A stretch of 64,000 nt of DNA from Aquanectria penicillioides (Eukaryota > Ascomycota > Sordariomycetes > Hypocreales > Nectriaceae). The stretch spans positions 7,068,001 through 7,132,000 of the forward strand of contig PYIU01000003.1 of NCBI GenBank assembly GCA_003415625.1, given 5' to 3'. Positions 11,697 through 23,491 of the stretch are shown here, in pieces; position 1 is the first letter of the stretch, and each line of letters begins with the position of its first letter. The notes beneath the pieces were generated by a model that made no database searches, had not been told where the DNA came from, and worked only from the letters and a program-made list of their open reading frames with translations. The position numbers and the translations under genes were made by a program.

Positions 11697-13635
11697 GCAT
11701 CTCTCGATGCAAGGAAGCCGCCACATCCACAAGCGATGCAACCCCTTCTAGGTTTGGATTCCGCTTCACGGAACACAAACAAATCCCTTCCCGCGCGTGA
11801 TCCTAGACCACCGGGCACTCCAAGCGGCATTGACTGCTCGAGCATGCATGTGCAATGCAACAGGTATGACGCATATGTGGCACTCGAGCTGTGGCGTGCT
11901 ACACTGCAGCCAGCTGTCAAACGCCTCGGACCAGCCGTGCATCATGAATTGTGATACGTACGACTAGAGGGTATAATTTTAAGCTATAAGTGTGTCCGTT
12001 CTTCGGTCACCACGAACCTACATTTTCGTTTTTGTCAGTAACACTTGGGCATACCGGTGTGCATGCTTCTGCAGCTTCTCGGACACAGCCTCGCACCAAA
12101 ATGCAACCTGACCCGGCCATTTAAATGAATTGGGCATCGAAACCACCATTCCTTGCCTCGGGGTCGTTTCCTCGCAAGGATCTTAATGACAGCTCTCAAA
12201 ATGTTGAGATGTTGACGCTATTCCGTTCTCTGCGAACCGATTTCAGCGGGACTAGAGGTGGATCATAGGATAGTCCCACAATAGAGCCCTGCAAATATGC
12301 TGTGCGCTGCGTTCTCACGTATTTCTAGAATTGGAGAATTTTGCGATGGTCCACCCAAGTGTAACTAAGATAACCCATGTCTCGTTGCTCGGCAGTATGG
12401 TTGGAAGCATCACCATCTGCCGTCCTGATCAACAATCTCAAATACAACTCCTTGTAATTGATAGGCTCTTGCCTTTTCCTCTGCCGCCTCTCCAGTAGCC
12501 TGAAACAACGACACACAACTTCGTGGTCATCGGCGGGACAAAGAGGGGCAGAAGCATGCTGGCGGGTTTTTGGATGCAAAAAGAAGTCAACGGCCCCGGA
12601 ATATCCGTTCAGTTTGCTTACGGAGTATTTGCCGTGGGGGTTGCAAAATGGATCTCTCGATTTGGACAACGTGGAAGACTAGGATCCAGGTGCGAACTGG
12701 GGAATGTTGCATGGAAAATTGCACCAGGATTACGGCGGGTGCTTTTTTTTTTTTTTTTCAACCTCCCCCCATACGATCCTTGGATGGCTCTAACTTGAGT
12801 GGGTGAGGGGAGAGCTTGCTTCCAGAGCGTCTTGTCAATCAATGACAGTTGATAAGCGGGTCGTGAAACCGGCCTGCAAGGGACCCTGGAACTTTAGCTG
12901 CTTGCTGGGTCGTGATGGTGATGGCAAACAAAAAATGAGGCCCTCGTCCCCGGCTTTGGGTCCTATTGGGTCTGGCCGATCCAGACTGCACACTTTCCTT
13001 TTTGGGGTGATTCTGTGTACCCTGAAATAAAGTTTACTGCGTGAGAGCATTCAAATGATATTCGATGGATATTGTTTCTCAGCATGCGGATGCACCTGGG
13101 TTCAACCCACGGGTCAATAAAGTCCAAACTCATACTTTCTAAACAACAGCTGGTCTGGTCCCGTTACAGAATCCTAGGTGAATTGATGCGACCAAGCGGC
13201 GTAGACAGCTATTACATGCAGGGCACCATGGGTAGGTGGGCTCCTATATAGCAGCTTGGCTTTGAGTGCTTCGGTCCTTCGTCTCCTTTCGTAAAATCAT
13301 GACATCAATCGCACTCGCTGATATGCGATTGGTGACAAACTCGATCCGTCCAATCCCCAAATGGCCTTGAATCGAATTTGCCGACCTCACATCACGACGG
13401 CATTAGCAATCAAGTCCGTTAAATGCTCACACTGTGCGTGACACCGCGTTTATGCTCAACACAGTATGTCTGTCCTTCCCCGGACACTCTCTACGTCCGC
13501 GGATTGTCCGACCGGAGCGGGAAATTTCTCCGCTCCGACTAACACCGAGCCCCAAAGGTCTTGCATCATCGGCCCTCCAAAAGCTAGTCGCGATCTCTTC
13601 CCTTGCCGCCCTCCTCAATCTCATCTCCCCCCAGA
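11697..13635. other. Intergenic region between IPI3 and ISD11
   Basis: Nothing coding could be supported. It contains a T16 run at 12743-12758 and a TATATA box-like motif at 13245-13250. The short open frames on both strands have no recognisable similarity or splice continuity. The last 250 bases, C-rich and with short upstream ATGs, are the probable ISD11 leader. Confidence 0.45.
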
Positions 13636-14212
13636 ATGTCAGTCGTTGCTACGTTGAAAGGCGACATGCCGCAGCAAGTACGATCTCTCGTGAGTCGCCC
13701 TCCCCTCCCTTTGGTCCTCGCGGTGCCCAGGGTATCTGCGCTGGGCCAAATTTCCGTCAAGGGTCACAGATTTGGTCAGAGCGTGAATGCCGGCGACTTC
13801 GGATGCGCAACCGGACCTCTGTCACCTACCGACGCAAATATCTCAAATGGCTAACCCAAGATCGCCACTGCAGTACCGCCAATTATTACGGCAAGGCGAG
13901 CAATTTGCCGCTTACAACTTCCGCGAGTATGCCAAGCGACGGACGAGAGATGCCTTCCGAGAGCACAAGGACGAGCAGGACCCCCGCCGGGTCCAGGAGT
14001 TGGTTCAGAAGGGCCTAAAGGAGCTTCAAGGCCTCAAGGTTGGTCCTTTTTCCACACAGCTAGCCGACCATAAGGAACAGGGCTGACTATCAGAGCAGCG
14101 GCAAACAGTCATCAGCCAGTTCTACGAGCTGGATCGCTTAGTGGTTGAGGGATCAGTCTCGGTGCATACCTCCCTTTCTAGTTCGCTTCTTGGAGGCATA
14201 CTGACAGAATGA
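13636..14212 (+). CDS. ISD11: ISD11, LYR-motif partner of cysteine desulfurase
   Basis: Three exons: 13636-13689, 13874-14038 and from 14099. The introns are 184 nt (GTGAGT...TGCAG) and 60 nt (GTTGGT...AGCAG). The spliced N-terminus ends VRSL and joins YRQLLRQG, forming the L-Y-R motif across the first splice. Next come the family hallmarks [18 protein letters not shown] and [13 protein letters not shown], then [21 protein letters not shown]11 stabilises the mitochondrial cysteine desulfurase Nfs1 in Fe-S cluster assembly. The conserved core is complete. The tail after VVEG is doubtful: reading straight on adds about 20 weakly conserved residues to a stop at 14210-14212 (110 residues in total). 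A further intron with an acceptor near 14207 or 14215 could give another C-terminus. The length is normal for the family either way. Confidence 0.85.
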
Positions 14213-15056
14213 TAGAACAAGCCGGAGCACAGCTAAACGGGAGCTTCCGCGGAAGCTAGGAAATACAAGGATGGGATACCGAAATCCAGTACTCGAGATT
14301 CACGACATGAAGAGAGGCGACAAAGCCTCGTCGAGTCCAGAACATTATCCATCAAGGAACCAAAACGGAAGCGGAAGGCAATGTACAGTAAGAACGGTTA
14401 ACGGCAATGTATATCTATCGGATACCATGGCAGACTGGGCGATGGCGACAATATGCCCTACTCATTTTCCATAGGTCTTTAGAATTTGAGATTTGAAGAG
14501 CTAGATCCTAGAAGCAAATGCGCCGCTGTCCCGTATTACCCATTGCATATCTGTCGTTGACCGCAGTATAGCCCTTCTCAAGCTGCTCAACCGCGCACAA
14601 CTGCACACAACTGTTGCCCTGGCTCTAAATGGATAGGGTTTGGGATGATCTCCAAAGGAGCGAGACCGACAACTGCAGTTAAGATCACCTAATCAATCAT
14701 CTGTAGAGATAATTCGTAATAGCATTGTGAAATTAAATCCCTCCAAGCATTTGTGATAGGGCTATTAGTGTGCCTCTCGAACCGTGACTCCGCATTGATG
14801 TTTCCCACACCTTGTTCTGACGATGTAGCTTATGTCATCGCCACAACGCATTTGATTGGCCTAAACTTCAACACCAATCCTCACGCTCGTCGCGACAAAA
14901 GCTCAGCCTCTCAGCCTCCTCGGGAAACAAATCAAGCCAGGATCGGACCCGGCGCATTCCACGAGACTTGCATCACGACCCAATCACGGCGTGGCTTTCC
15001 AATTTTGATATCATACACCATTTTTGCGCTACCAACTGGCTCCGAGATAGGTCGCG
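14213..15056. other. Intergenic region, ISD11 3' side and promoter of the next gene
   Basis: This may include alternative ISD11 3' coding sequence in its first 200 bases: a Lys/Arg/Ser-rich frame runs to about 14400. Otherwise I see nothing beyond promoter-like sequence before the ATG at 15057. Confidence 0.4.
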
Positions 15057-17730
15057 ATGGCTCCAGGCGTGAGTAACTACACGGTGGCTTGATCGCGACT
15101 TCGACTAACCAGCATGCACAGACGCGACGAGCTAATCGCAGCGGTTACGCCGAGCACGACGACTTCGAAGGTGCGATCCGACAACATTAATGACATATTA
15201 CGGCGAATACTGATTGTCCCCAGGTCTCCCAGTGCGACAATGGCGTCACGAATGGGTCAGCGTCGCGCCGCCACGAGAGCAGGAACAGCAGAAGCAGAAC
15301 GACATGTGGTCCATCGAGCTCTTCCACGGCATGCCCAAAGACTCGAATCTCCTACCTCCCCATAGTCAGGAACTACTCCTCGCCGCTCGATCCGGAAGGC
15401 TCTACAAGCGACCGGCCCCAGCTGAGGAAGAAGAAGTCGATCCCGAAGCCGTTCCCGAGAAGCCTGAAAAGAAGGAGGAGGACGAGGCTTCCAAGGGCTT
15501 CAATATCAAGGTCTGGAAGCAAATCGCTCGAAACGTCGAAGCACCAACTGTCTCGCACCTCGCCAAACGAAGAAAGAACATCGTAACTATTGCCAGTAAG
15601 ACCGTGGAAGAAAGGCCCCAGGCTGCCACCGTCACACGAGCGACTGTACGAAGAATCGATGCCGCCGGGAACCCATACACGGAGGAGGTGACTCTAGCAG
15701 ATGGTCAGCAAGTGGTTGGTGAGATCATTTCGACGAGAGTCGAGGCTGCGCCGGGACCGCACGGCGAGACTCCTGCTGCTGTGCCCACGCCCAACAGAAG
15801 GCGACCTCCCCCACCGAAGAGAAAGGCCAAGGCTGGTCCTGGCCGAGGAAAGAAGAAGGCCAAGATACCTCTGCCCGGTGCAGAACAACCCTCTGCGGCT
15901 TCAACTCCAGCGAATGGTGTTGCGCCCGCTCCGGCAGTCAAGCCCGAGCGCTCTAGCGAAAATGTGAGACCCTGGGAAACCCTCAACCATGTTGTGCAAT
16001 GTATCGCTAACTATTTCAAGGGCATCAAACAAGAAGGCGACGATCAAACGAATCAAGACAGCGAGATGGCCGAGGGAGACGATGACGATGATGATGATGA
16101 AGAAGACGGCGAGGACGGAGAGGAGGGCGATGACGGCGATGAAACCGCGACACCCGCTGACAGCACGCAACTCGAGGGCACGGTTGACGGAGACAAGACT
16201 CTGGATCAAGAAATGACCGACGCCTCGCCAGCCGCTCCTATCGATCAACAATCTGATGTTGAGATGGGAGGCAATGAGGTTCCTTCTGAATCACCAGCGC
16301 CTCCCAACCCTCTACACCTTGCGCCTCCTCCACCACCTCTCACTCTAACTCCCAGCACATCGAAACTTGAGGGCAGTCCGTTGAAGAACGTCATTATGCC
16401 ATCTCCTACGACTGAGTTTCCCCCTGCCATTCAGCCGGAGAGCAAGCCGGAGCTACCGTCCACAGCAGAGACTTCTGAGGAGAAGACCGAAGTCGCCAAG
16501 ACAACTACGGCTGTCGAACCACCCGTTGTTGAGCCTGTCGCAGCAGTGGAGGCTTTCGAAACCACCACCGTTGCCTCGGCCGATAGTGTTGTTCCTAAGA
16601 CTGAGTCACCTAAGAACGGGACCCTGCTCCCCCCTCCACCAGAGCAAGTTGGCAACATCGACACCACGCCACCTACTGAGGATACCGGTAGCACGATCCT
16701 TGAGGGCGGAGAGAAACCAACAGAAGGCTCACAAGCCAGTGAGGAAGTGCCTCTCGCGAAGCCCGGTTTTGAGCAAGAGGACACTGTCATGACAGAGGAT
16801 ACCCTGAAGCCAGAGGATTCAGCATCCGTCGGCTTTCCCGTGTCTGAGCCTTCAGAAGTCCCTTCAACAGAGGCCGCAATGACAGAAGAGATGAAGGAGC
16901 CCGAGGTGCCTGAGGTGCCTGTCGAAGCTCTTACTGAGTCGATCGTGGAACCAGCTGTGCCAGAAGAAAAGCCGGCATCGCCACCAAAGGAAGAGATGCC
17001 AGATGCTCCTGAGGAGCCTGACCTGCTTGGTGGTCTCATTGGCGAGCTAGATCGTCAGGTCGAGGATAAGATGGATATCGAGCCAACGGAACCTCAGTCA
17101 GTTGTTGAGCCTGTTCCCGAAACTGCTCCTGAGCCCGCTGCCGAGCCTGTTGCAGAATCTGTTGCTGAGCCTGCTGCTGAGCCTCCTGTCGAGCCCACTC
17201 CTGGACCTGCCGCCGAACCTATTGCTGAACTTGCTACTGAACCAACCCCTCCCCCTGCCGCTGAGCCCGCTCTCGAATCTGCTGCTGAACCTGTTGCCCC
17301 AATGGAAGTGGCTGCACCCGAGTCAGTGGCCGAAGCGGATCCGACTGTCACAGAGGATGTTTCTGGGCCTGTTGCTGAAGTTTCTGAGGAAGCCCCTGTT
17401 GTGCCGCCGGTTGAACCTCCTGCAGAGGCTGCTGCGGCACCCACCGGGGCTGTCCCCGAGACTGTCCCCGAAGCTATTCCCGAGGCTGTCCCTGAGGCGG
17501 GCCCCGAGGCTGCCCTCGAAACCGCTCCGGAACCTACTCCTGCTCCAGCTGAGTCCTCCGAAGCACCCAAGCCTTCAGAGGCTCCTGTGCCAGAGCCTGA
17601 AAAGACGGAGCCAGAGGTTAAGACGGAGGAACCCGCACCTGAGGCGCCGGCCGCAGAGGCGCCGCCCACTGATGCTCCTGCGGTGGCTGCACCTGCCGAT
17701 GAGAAAAAAGAGGAGACTTCAGAATCCTGA
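15057..17730 (+). CDS. Nuclear-looking Pro/Ala/Glu-rich conserved fungal protein
   Basis: Three exons, 15057-15068, 15122-15170 and 15224-17730, with two 53-nt introns (GTGAGT...CACAG; GTGCGA...CCCCAG), give 855 residues. The start was chosen because the four-residue first exon (MAPG) is followed by a perfectly spliced TRRANRSGYAEHDDFEGLP and the conserved block VRQWRHEWVSV, WSIELFHGMPKDSNLL, RSGRLYKRP. This N-terminal module is the only ordered-looking part. Basic stretches such as RRRPPPPKRKAK and GRGKKKAK look like nuclear localisation signals. An acidic DDDDDDEED tract follows. The last 500 residues are a low-complexity array of short A/P/V-E-P repeats (for example PAAEPVAESVAEP). Function not recognised; the layout would fit a chromatin or transcription-associated protein, but I infer that only from composition. 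Confidence 0.8.
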
Positions 17731-18125
17731 GTGATAATCCTTGAGAAATAGATTGGAGTACATTTGCCGGAATAAGTGGGTTTCATCAAGACAAACTGTT
17801 TGGATAGACAGATTCTCAGGATTATTGAGGTGTCCAAATTGGGTTGATGTATTTGCGTTTATTACTATTATTATTTGCTGGGTTGATTGCAACACGGAGA
17901 ATGGCTTGGGTGGGAGTTTTTGTACAACAGAATCTTGCTCTAGGAGATAATCCTTCGTAAGTAGAGAGTTCCAGTAAATGAACGGCCGTTACGGATGCTT
18001 GGAAATTGGTTGTTTCTATTGTTTCCATGTCACGTCTACCTGTCGATTATTGCTGTCCGCCTGGCATAATGCGGCAATGGCAAAGTCACTCTGGATTGGG
18101 GCTCATGGCGATCTCTTTCGTCGAT
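17731..18125. other. Short convergent intergenic region
   Basis: These 0.4 kb separate two convergent genes. The sequence is moderately AT-rich and has no gene. It presumably holds both 3' untranslated regions. Confidence 0.5.
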
Positions 18126-19237
18126 TTACACTCTGTAACGAGCCGCCTGCGATGCTCTGTCCAACGCCCTCACATTCCGGCGTGTTTTCCACCTCTCGCC
18201 CTCGGGCATGGCATAGCGGCCGTGAACTTCGATGCCCTTGGCGTGGGCGTTGCTCAGTCCCAGAAGCCCGGCACTTATCAACAGCAGAGCCGCCAACGCA
18301 ATCGACCCGGACTGCGTCATGTTGCCGCTCGTGGCCGCCACAGCGTACACAAGCAATTTGGCTGCTGCTTCCAGGTACCCGTCGATTTGGGACTGCGCGC
18401 GAAGCCATGCTTGAGTGGTGACAGCTTGCAGGTCCGCGTCGTATCCTCGAAGGCGGACGATGCGGCCACGGCCGAGGTCGATGCTGTATTCGGTAATGGC
18501 CTGGCCAGCAAGCTCCTCTGGGGTTTCTTCTGGGATTGACTGGGTGCGATTCTTGATGGCCCAGATATTGATCATGCGAGAGAGTATGAGGGCAAGGAGG
18601 ATGCCAAATCCCCACAGGTCCTCAAAAAGAGTCATAAAAACTAGGGTTGTGAGGGTGAGTAGCGGGCTGAGCAGGTAGAACAAGTGACTCAACCAGTCCA
18701 GGTCGGGGGTGGCAAGGCCTTGGGTAGTTGGCCTACTTCATTTTCAACATTTGGGTCTCTTCTGAGGATTGCCACAAGCCGAGACCTCACATCCCACCCC
18801 TTCGTGGACCCGACGTCGAGGGTGATGACCTCACTACCACCATCACTCACTACCCTTGCCAGGTAATTTGCCATGACGCTGTTTTTTATCGCATACCGCA
18901 TCCGCACTCCAGTTGCAGTTAATGCAAGCGCAAACATCCCCGGCTGCGTCTCCCGGTCGAGCAGGTCGGCCGCCTGCTCGTAGTGCAAGCCGGGGGCGAG
19001 AACAAGAGCATCGAGCCAACTTGAGCCTCCCTTGAGAGCGGTGCGGTTGGCAACGGTACGTAGATCGGCGAGGGCGATAAGGCCGCCGGCAGAAAGAGAT
19101 AGCCCTGGGATCGGATTTGTCGGGAGGATGCTGCGACGAGATATCTGTCCATATAGTGTAAGTTGTGTCTCGGGGTTCTCAGGAGCGTAGAGGGCTGGGT
19201 TGGGACTACGGTACCTCCATGGTAAGTATTGGGGGAC
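18126..19237 (-). CDS. Multi-pass membrane protein, conserved fungal family (5' exon missing; apparent frameshift)
   Basis: Coding sequence starts at an acceptor (...TTCACCAG, with a CTGAT branch site) at 19237 and runs to the stop at 18126. The first exon with the ATG could not be located. The order is a conserved N-terminal block (YLPWRYRSPNPALYAPEN, ETQLTLYGQISRRSILP), a hydrophobic LSAGGLIALADL segment, a soluble middle (LAPGLHYEQAADLLDRE; ITLDVGSTKGWDVRSRL), two adjacent hydrophobic helices (LFYLLSPLLTLTTLVF; GFGILLALILSRMIN) and a third near residue 300 (IALAALLLISAGLLGL). The frame shifts once, at a C5 run on the coding strand (G5 at 18705-18709). A sixth C joins PKALPPP to DLDWLSHLFYLL and leaves 370 continuous residues. 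I recognise it as a recurrent uncharacterised fungal membrane protein; its function is unknown. Confidence 0.7.
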
Positions 19238-20723
19238 CTGGTGAAGGATATCAGGTAGGCACAGAGGTCATGGAGCTGTTTGGCGGAGTATCAGACAGAT
19301 TCCATGTGATTTCGGGCTTTTATGAGTTTATCTCTTGATCTCATAAGACGGGCCGGGACGCTCATAAGCGCCAGAACCGAAGCTCCAACCCTGACATGGA
19401 CCAGACAGGCAAGGTCATCTGAATGGGCTTGATAGCCACGTCTACAGGATTTACCTCAAGACGCCCTGGATAGTGGTATTTGAAATGTGTAAATGCCCCG
19501 TATCTGCCGAAGGTGGTGTTGAGTGGGACACCCTGGAGGTGTGCCGGGATAATGAGCCGCGTGGATCGTGTCCCATGACGCTGACCGGGAGGCTGCCGGG
19601 CCAAGAATTTGCGCCATGCGTGAGATAAAGCCTCTGCCGATCTCAACGAGCACTTTAGTCGGTTGGAGGCTGCCTTGTTTCAGAGCCTTCGAGCGTGACA
19701 CGTTCCTGGTCCCAGGACGCTCAGCCTCTGGACAGGCAGACGTTCTCCCATTCATTCGCTGAAGGAGGTGGTCGGCCTTGTACAAAGCTACAAGGATAAA
19801 GCATCAGAAAGAGCGACCAAGCAAAAATGGGTTCAATTGCTCTATGCGAGCTAAGTGATTGATTCTATGATAGAGAGCAAGACCAGTCTAGGAAACTATA
19901 GCACATTATTATATATATTTTATCCCTAGATAATTTGCCCTTTCTTTCTATAAGTAGCATAAGGTTTGCTGCTTGATACAATCCCGCCTTGCCCGCTACG
20001 ATCCCATTGGCTGTTTTAGGATGCGTAGGGTCTGTTGTTTGCATCGCCGGGTGTCACATGGTTTCAACAGGCGTTGGTGGTTACCCTAGACAAACACCAG
20101 CGCCGGCTGGGAACAAAACCACCGATGCACGACATTTCCTTGATTTTTCGGGTATAAGTGAAGCAAGTAATATAGAATCGTGCTTACCTACCCACAACTT
20201 GATTTCTAAGCTAGCATAGTAGTCTAGATGATTTGTTTCCCCGGTATGATTAGAGATGTTTCCATGAAAGCCCTTGTGTTGTCTCAGTCCGGACTGATTT
20301 GCGCCTCCTTACGTATTTAACTTCCTGCAGAGTCGGGCATGTACATTCTATTGTTAAATCTACAGCACAGCCATTTTTGCGACGGAACTCGGAATATCAT
20401 GAGAGACTCGTCTCTTTTAACTCACCTGGTGAGAGACTGTGCGACTAGAAGCAGCGTCAATCTTGACTAGTTCATTTCAGTATAGCAAGCGCAATGATCA
20501 AACATTACAGCAAGTTGGGAAGTATAATTAGGGAAGTATGATTCAAATATCGCCAATTCATTCCCGCGCTCATGTATTGCGTGGTGTTTTGCTGATCCCA
20601 ATGGTTTAATTTATATACAACTCAATCCTCATATCAGCATATGCATGGTCTTTCTAATATCTGATCCGTTCTAGATCACATCAAATCGTAGGATGCGGCA
20701 ACCTGCTCTATGAACTGCCAGTT
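19238..20723. other. AT-richer intergenic region between two minus-strand genes
   Basis: It must contain the undetected first exon and promoter of the membrane-protein gene. Two overlapping minus-strand frames at 19362-19785 are moderately protein-like (for example HLQGVPLNTTFGRYGAF) but have no splice-consistent model. From 19860 the sequence becomes AT-rich and appears featureless. Confidence 0.4.
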
Positions 20724-22497
20724 CTAGTTGAAGTGACTCGCCGAGACGGTTTCCCGAGATCGCAGGGAGTAGTCGATAGCTTCCTGGAGAGGAATCTCCG
20801 AAAGAGAAACGGCCTTCGTCTTCTTCACAAACTTCCAAATCAAAAACGCTCCCAACACCAGTGGAATGTCCCTATTAGAAGATTAGCCACACCGCTGGGC
20901 AACATCCGGGTTTCAAGTCCAGACTTACAAGTATGATGAAACAAAACTGCTTGGGCTCCAGTTGCCCTCTGTAAATACAGTGAAACCTCCTGTAAGCAGA
21001 ATGACGATGCACATGAAAAGTGCAGCGTATGAGCTGTACACTAAATTGAGCAGATTAGCTTGGAGCTTTTCGAGTTCCATCCCCAGGAAGAATTTAACTC
21101 ACGGGTCCAAGAATTGTGCCACGGGAGTTTCGAGACTGGGATGTTTTGCTTCTTTAGGGCGAGCCTCAACCGAATGTGGTTGAGCAAAATGGCCGACCAT
21201 GATACCAGGACACCGGCGGCAGTGAGATCCACAAGCCACCAAAACACGGTCATGGCGTCGTTCGAGAGACTCATGAAGCTGAGGAACATGAAAGCGGTGA
21301 ACAAAAGCACGCACATGTATGGTGTGCCCCACGAGGTCGTCTTGAGGAAGATGCGGGGAGCCTGGCGCTTGAGGGCAAGACCGTACAAGACACGAGTTCC
21401 AGCGAGCAGACTCTGGTTAGACGCCGACCAAGCTGAAGTGATGACGATGGCGTTGACAACAGACGGAATGGCGGGGATGCCGGCGGCAGAGGCGGCGATG
21501 ACAAAGGGACTCTGCGCAGCGGTGCCCTCATCGCCGTCGAGTCGAGGATCATCGCTAGAGACAAGCATACCCACGACCAAGATGGCCAGGATATAAAAGA
21601 CGAGAATTCGGATGAAGACCTGCTTGCAAGCCCGAGGAATGGCTTTGTGGGGTTTTTGGTCTCGGCGGCTGCCATGGCGATAGACTCAACTCCAGCAAAG
21701 GAGAAGACGGCGCTGGTCATGACACTCCAGTATCCGAGGAATCGACCCCAGTTGCCAGACGCAATGTATTCGACAAAGGGGCCCGGGTTCTTCCAGTACT
21801 TGAAACCGATTCGGGGAGTTCCTGGTACGCCTCCAAGGTCGATGACGAGACCCAGGATGATGAGGAAGACAACCAAGAGGATCTTGAGAATCGCAAAGAA
21901 GTACTCAACCTCACCAAAGACCCGAACAAAGGCGAAGCCCACGACCACGGTCAGGATGATGAAGACGACGATGAAGACCGATGGGTTGAGGTCAGTCCAG
22001 AACTGGAAGAGGACGCAAATGGCGGTGATTTCCGAGGGGATGGACAAAAGGTTTCCGTACACCAAGTTCCAGCCGATAGCGAAGCCCCATGCGGGATCGA
22101 CGAGGAACTCGGCATGCCTCACGAAGGCGCCGGTAACCGGGAGCAGCGCAGCAACCTCACCGAGGGCAAATTGGACGGCGCACACGACCAGACCAACCGT
22201 CGCATAGCCCAAGAGGGCGCCGAGAGGACCGCCGGTTTGGACAGCGCCGCCGAGACCAAGAAACAGACCTGTACCAATCGCACCGGCGATGCCAAGCATG
22301 GACAGATGGCGCTCTGCAAGACCGCGCTTCAGATCGCGCTCCTCAGCGGCGGTTACCAGATCGCCATCCTCTTCCCGATCTGGCACCACGTCGATGGCGG
22401 GGCTCGCCGTTTCCAAGTCCAAACCCATTTGCGAAGGTCTCTGCGTGTCGACAAAAGCCAATAGAGGTGACCTGTCGTCTGCAGGTCTACCGTTCAT
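20724..22497 (-). CDS. Amino-acid permease (APC/YAT family; apparent frameshift)
   Basis: Three exons: 22497-21103, 21040-20929 and 20871-20724. The introns are 62 nt (GTGAGT...TTTAG) and 57 nt (GTAAGT...AATAG). The product would be a 551-residue plasma-membrane permease of the yeast amino-acid transporter family, with about 12 membrane helices. The hallmark first helix GIAGAIGTGLFLGLGGA follows the cytosolic R-H-L-S-M-L box; later come VTGAFVRHAEFLVDPAWGF, FAGVESIAMAAAETKNP and SNQSLLAGTRVLYGLA. The frame breaks after ETKNP, where family members continue KAIPRACKQVF. The continuation is present one base out of frame, right after a C4 run (G4 on the plus strand at 21649-21652). Adding one C gives ETKNPHKAIPRAC. 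The substrate cannot be told. A Dip5- or Gap1-like role is inference. The gene is divergent from EMC1. Confidence 0.88.
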
Positions 22498-23491
22498 GCT
22501 ACGTTTTATGGGATTGGCATCGAGGGCAAAATTTATTAATTGGGCCCTTGGGCGACTAGAAAATTATGTTTAGCGCCTGCTTGTTACGGACAATTGCGTT
22601 ATCGCAATGGGCGTATTGAATGGTGTAATCAGGAAAAACCTTATACAATCATTGAACCATATGAGGACGGCAACGGGCCCATCCTCGATGTTACTTACCT
22701 ACTTTGGGGATATCTGGGTCCCGCGTTATATGAGCCTCGGCAGCCCTTCACCCTAGCGTTGCACCCTGTGATACGAGAAAGGCCCGGTTTCGCAAAGGAA
22801 TGAGAAGACAGGCCGCGCGGCTGTCGAGCGATGAAGGTTGCTTGCGAGCAGGATCAGATATAGTGCGGGGGTGGGTGAGACAAGTCGTTGTGTGCTGATA
22901 AGGGCTCTCTCAATCTCGGCACCTAGATGGAGAATGCTGCAGCACCCTGAGCCGACGGGAGATGATGCCGGAATTGCAGCTTCTTCCTACAGGCCCTCAA
23001 GTTTTTGCGGTGCGTTTTGTTGACTGCTCAAAGCTAGTCTTGTCGGGATCACCCCACTGTGGGTTAGTCGAGGCAATGGAGAGATTGCCACTCGTGTAAG
23101 TAGAAAGTGCTCCGAAATGCACCCGTTGGCTGGGTTTTGGTGCGAGTTGACCATCAATGTAGGTTGCCAACCACGGCTGCAAAACGAGATGCGGTCCTGG
23201 GACACTATGGACCTGCACTTAGGATACCAGTATATATATTGGCATATATGCGCATATATATGCACACTCCTCTAAGCCAAGACCGACGTTAGCGTTTGCG
23301 GAAGCGTCTCTCCAATCGCAGCGACGGCGCCTCTCTTGGCGGGCCATGGACCGCCTTCCCACCCGGGAGCTCGCATGATGACTAAGCACACCCATTGGAA
23401 CAGGTCGCCAGTATGATGATGCTTCAGTGTCTTGAAGCTCCCCAAGCTCCGTCAAGCGTGAAGCCGCAGTAACGCCCCCCACACCCCGACA
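22498..23491. other. Divergent promoter region of the permease and EMC1
   Basis: A 1 kb bidirectional intergenic region. A TATA/CATATA-rich patch lies at 23228-23264. No gene was supported. Confidence 0.5.

Noticed and set aside
19362..19785. Possible minus-strand gene with HLQGVPLNTTFGRYGAF
   Set aside because: Two overlapping frames each look partly protein-like, but no single-base change or intron gives a convincing longer protein and no family was recognised. It may hold the missing 5' exon of the membrane gene, but I could not link it.
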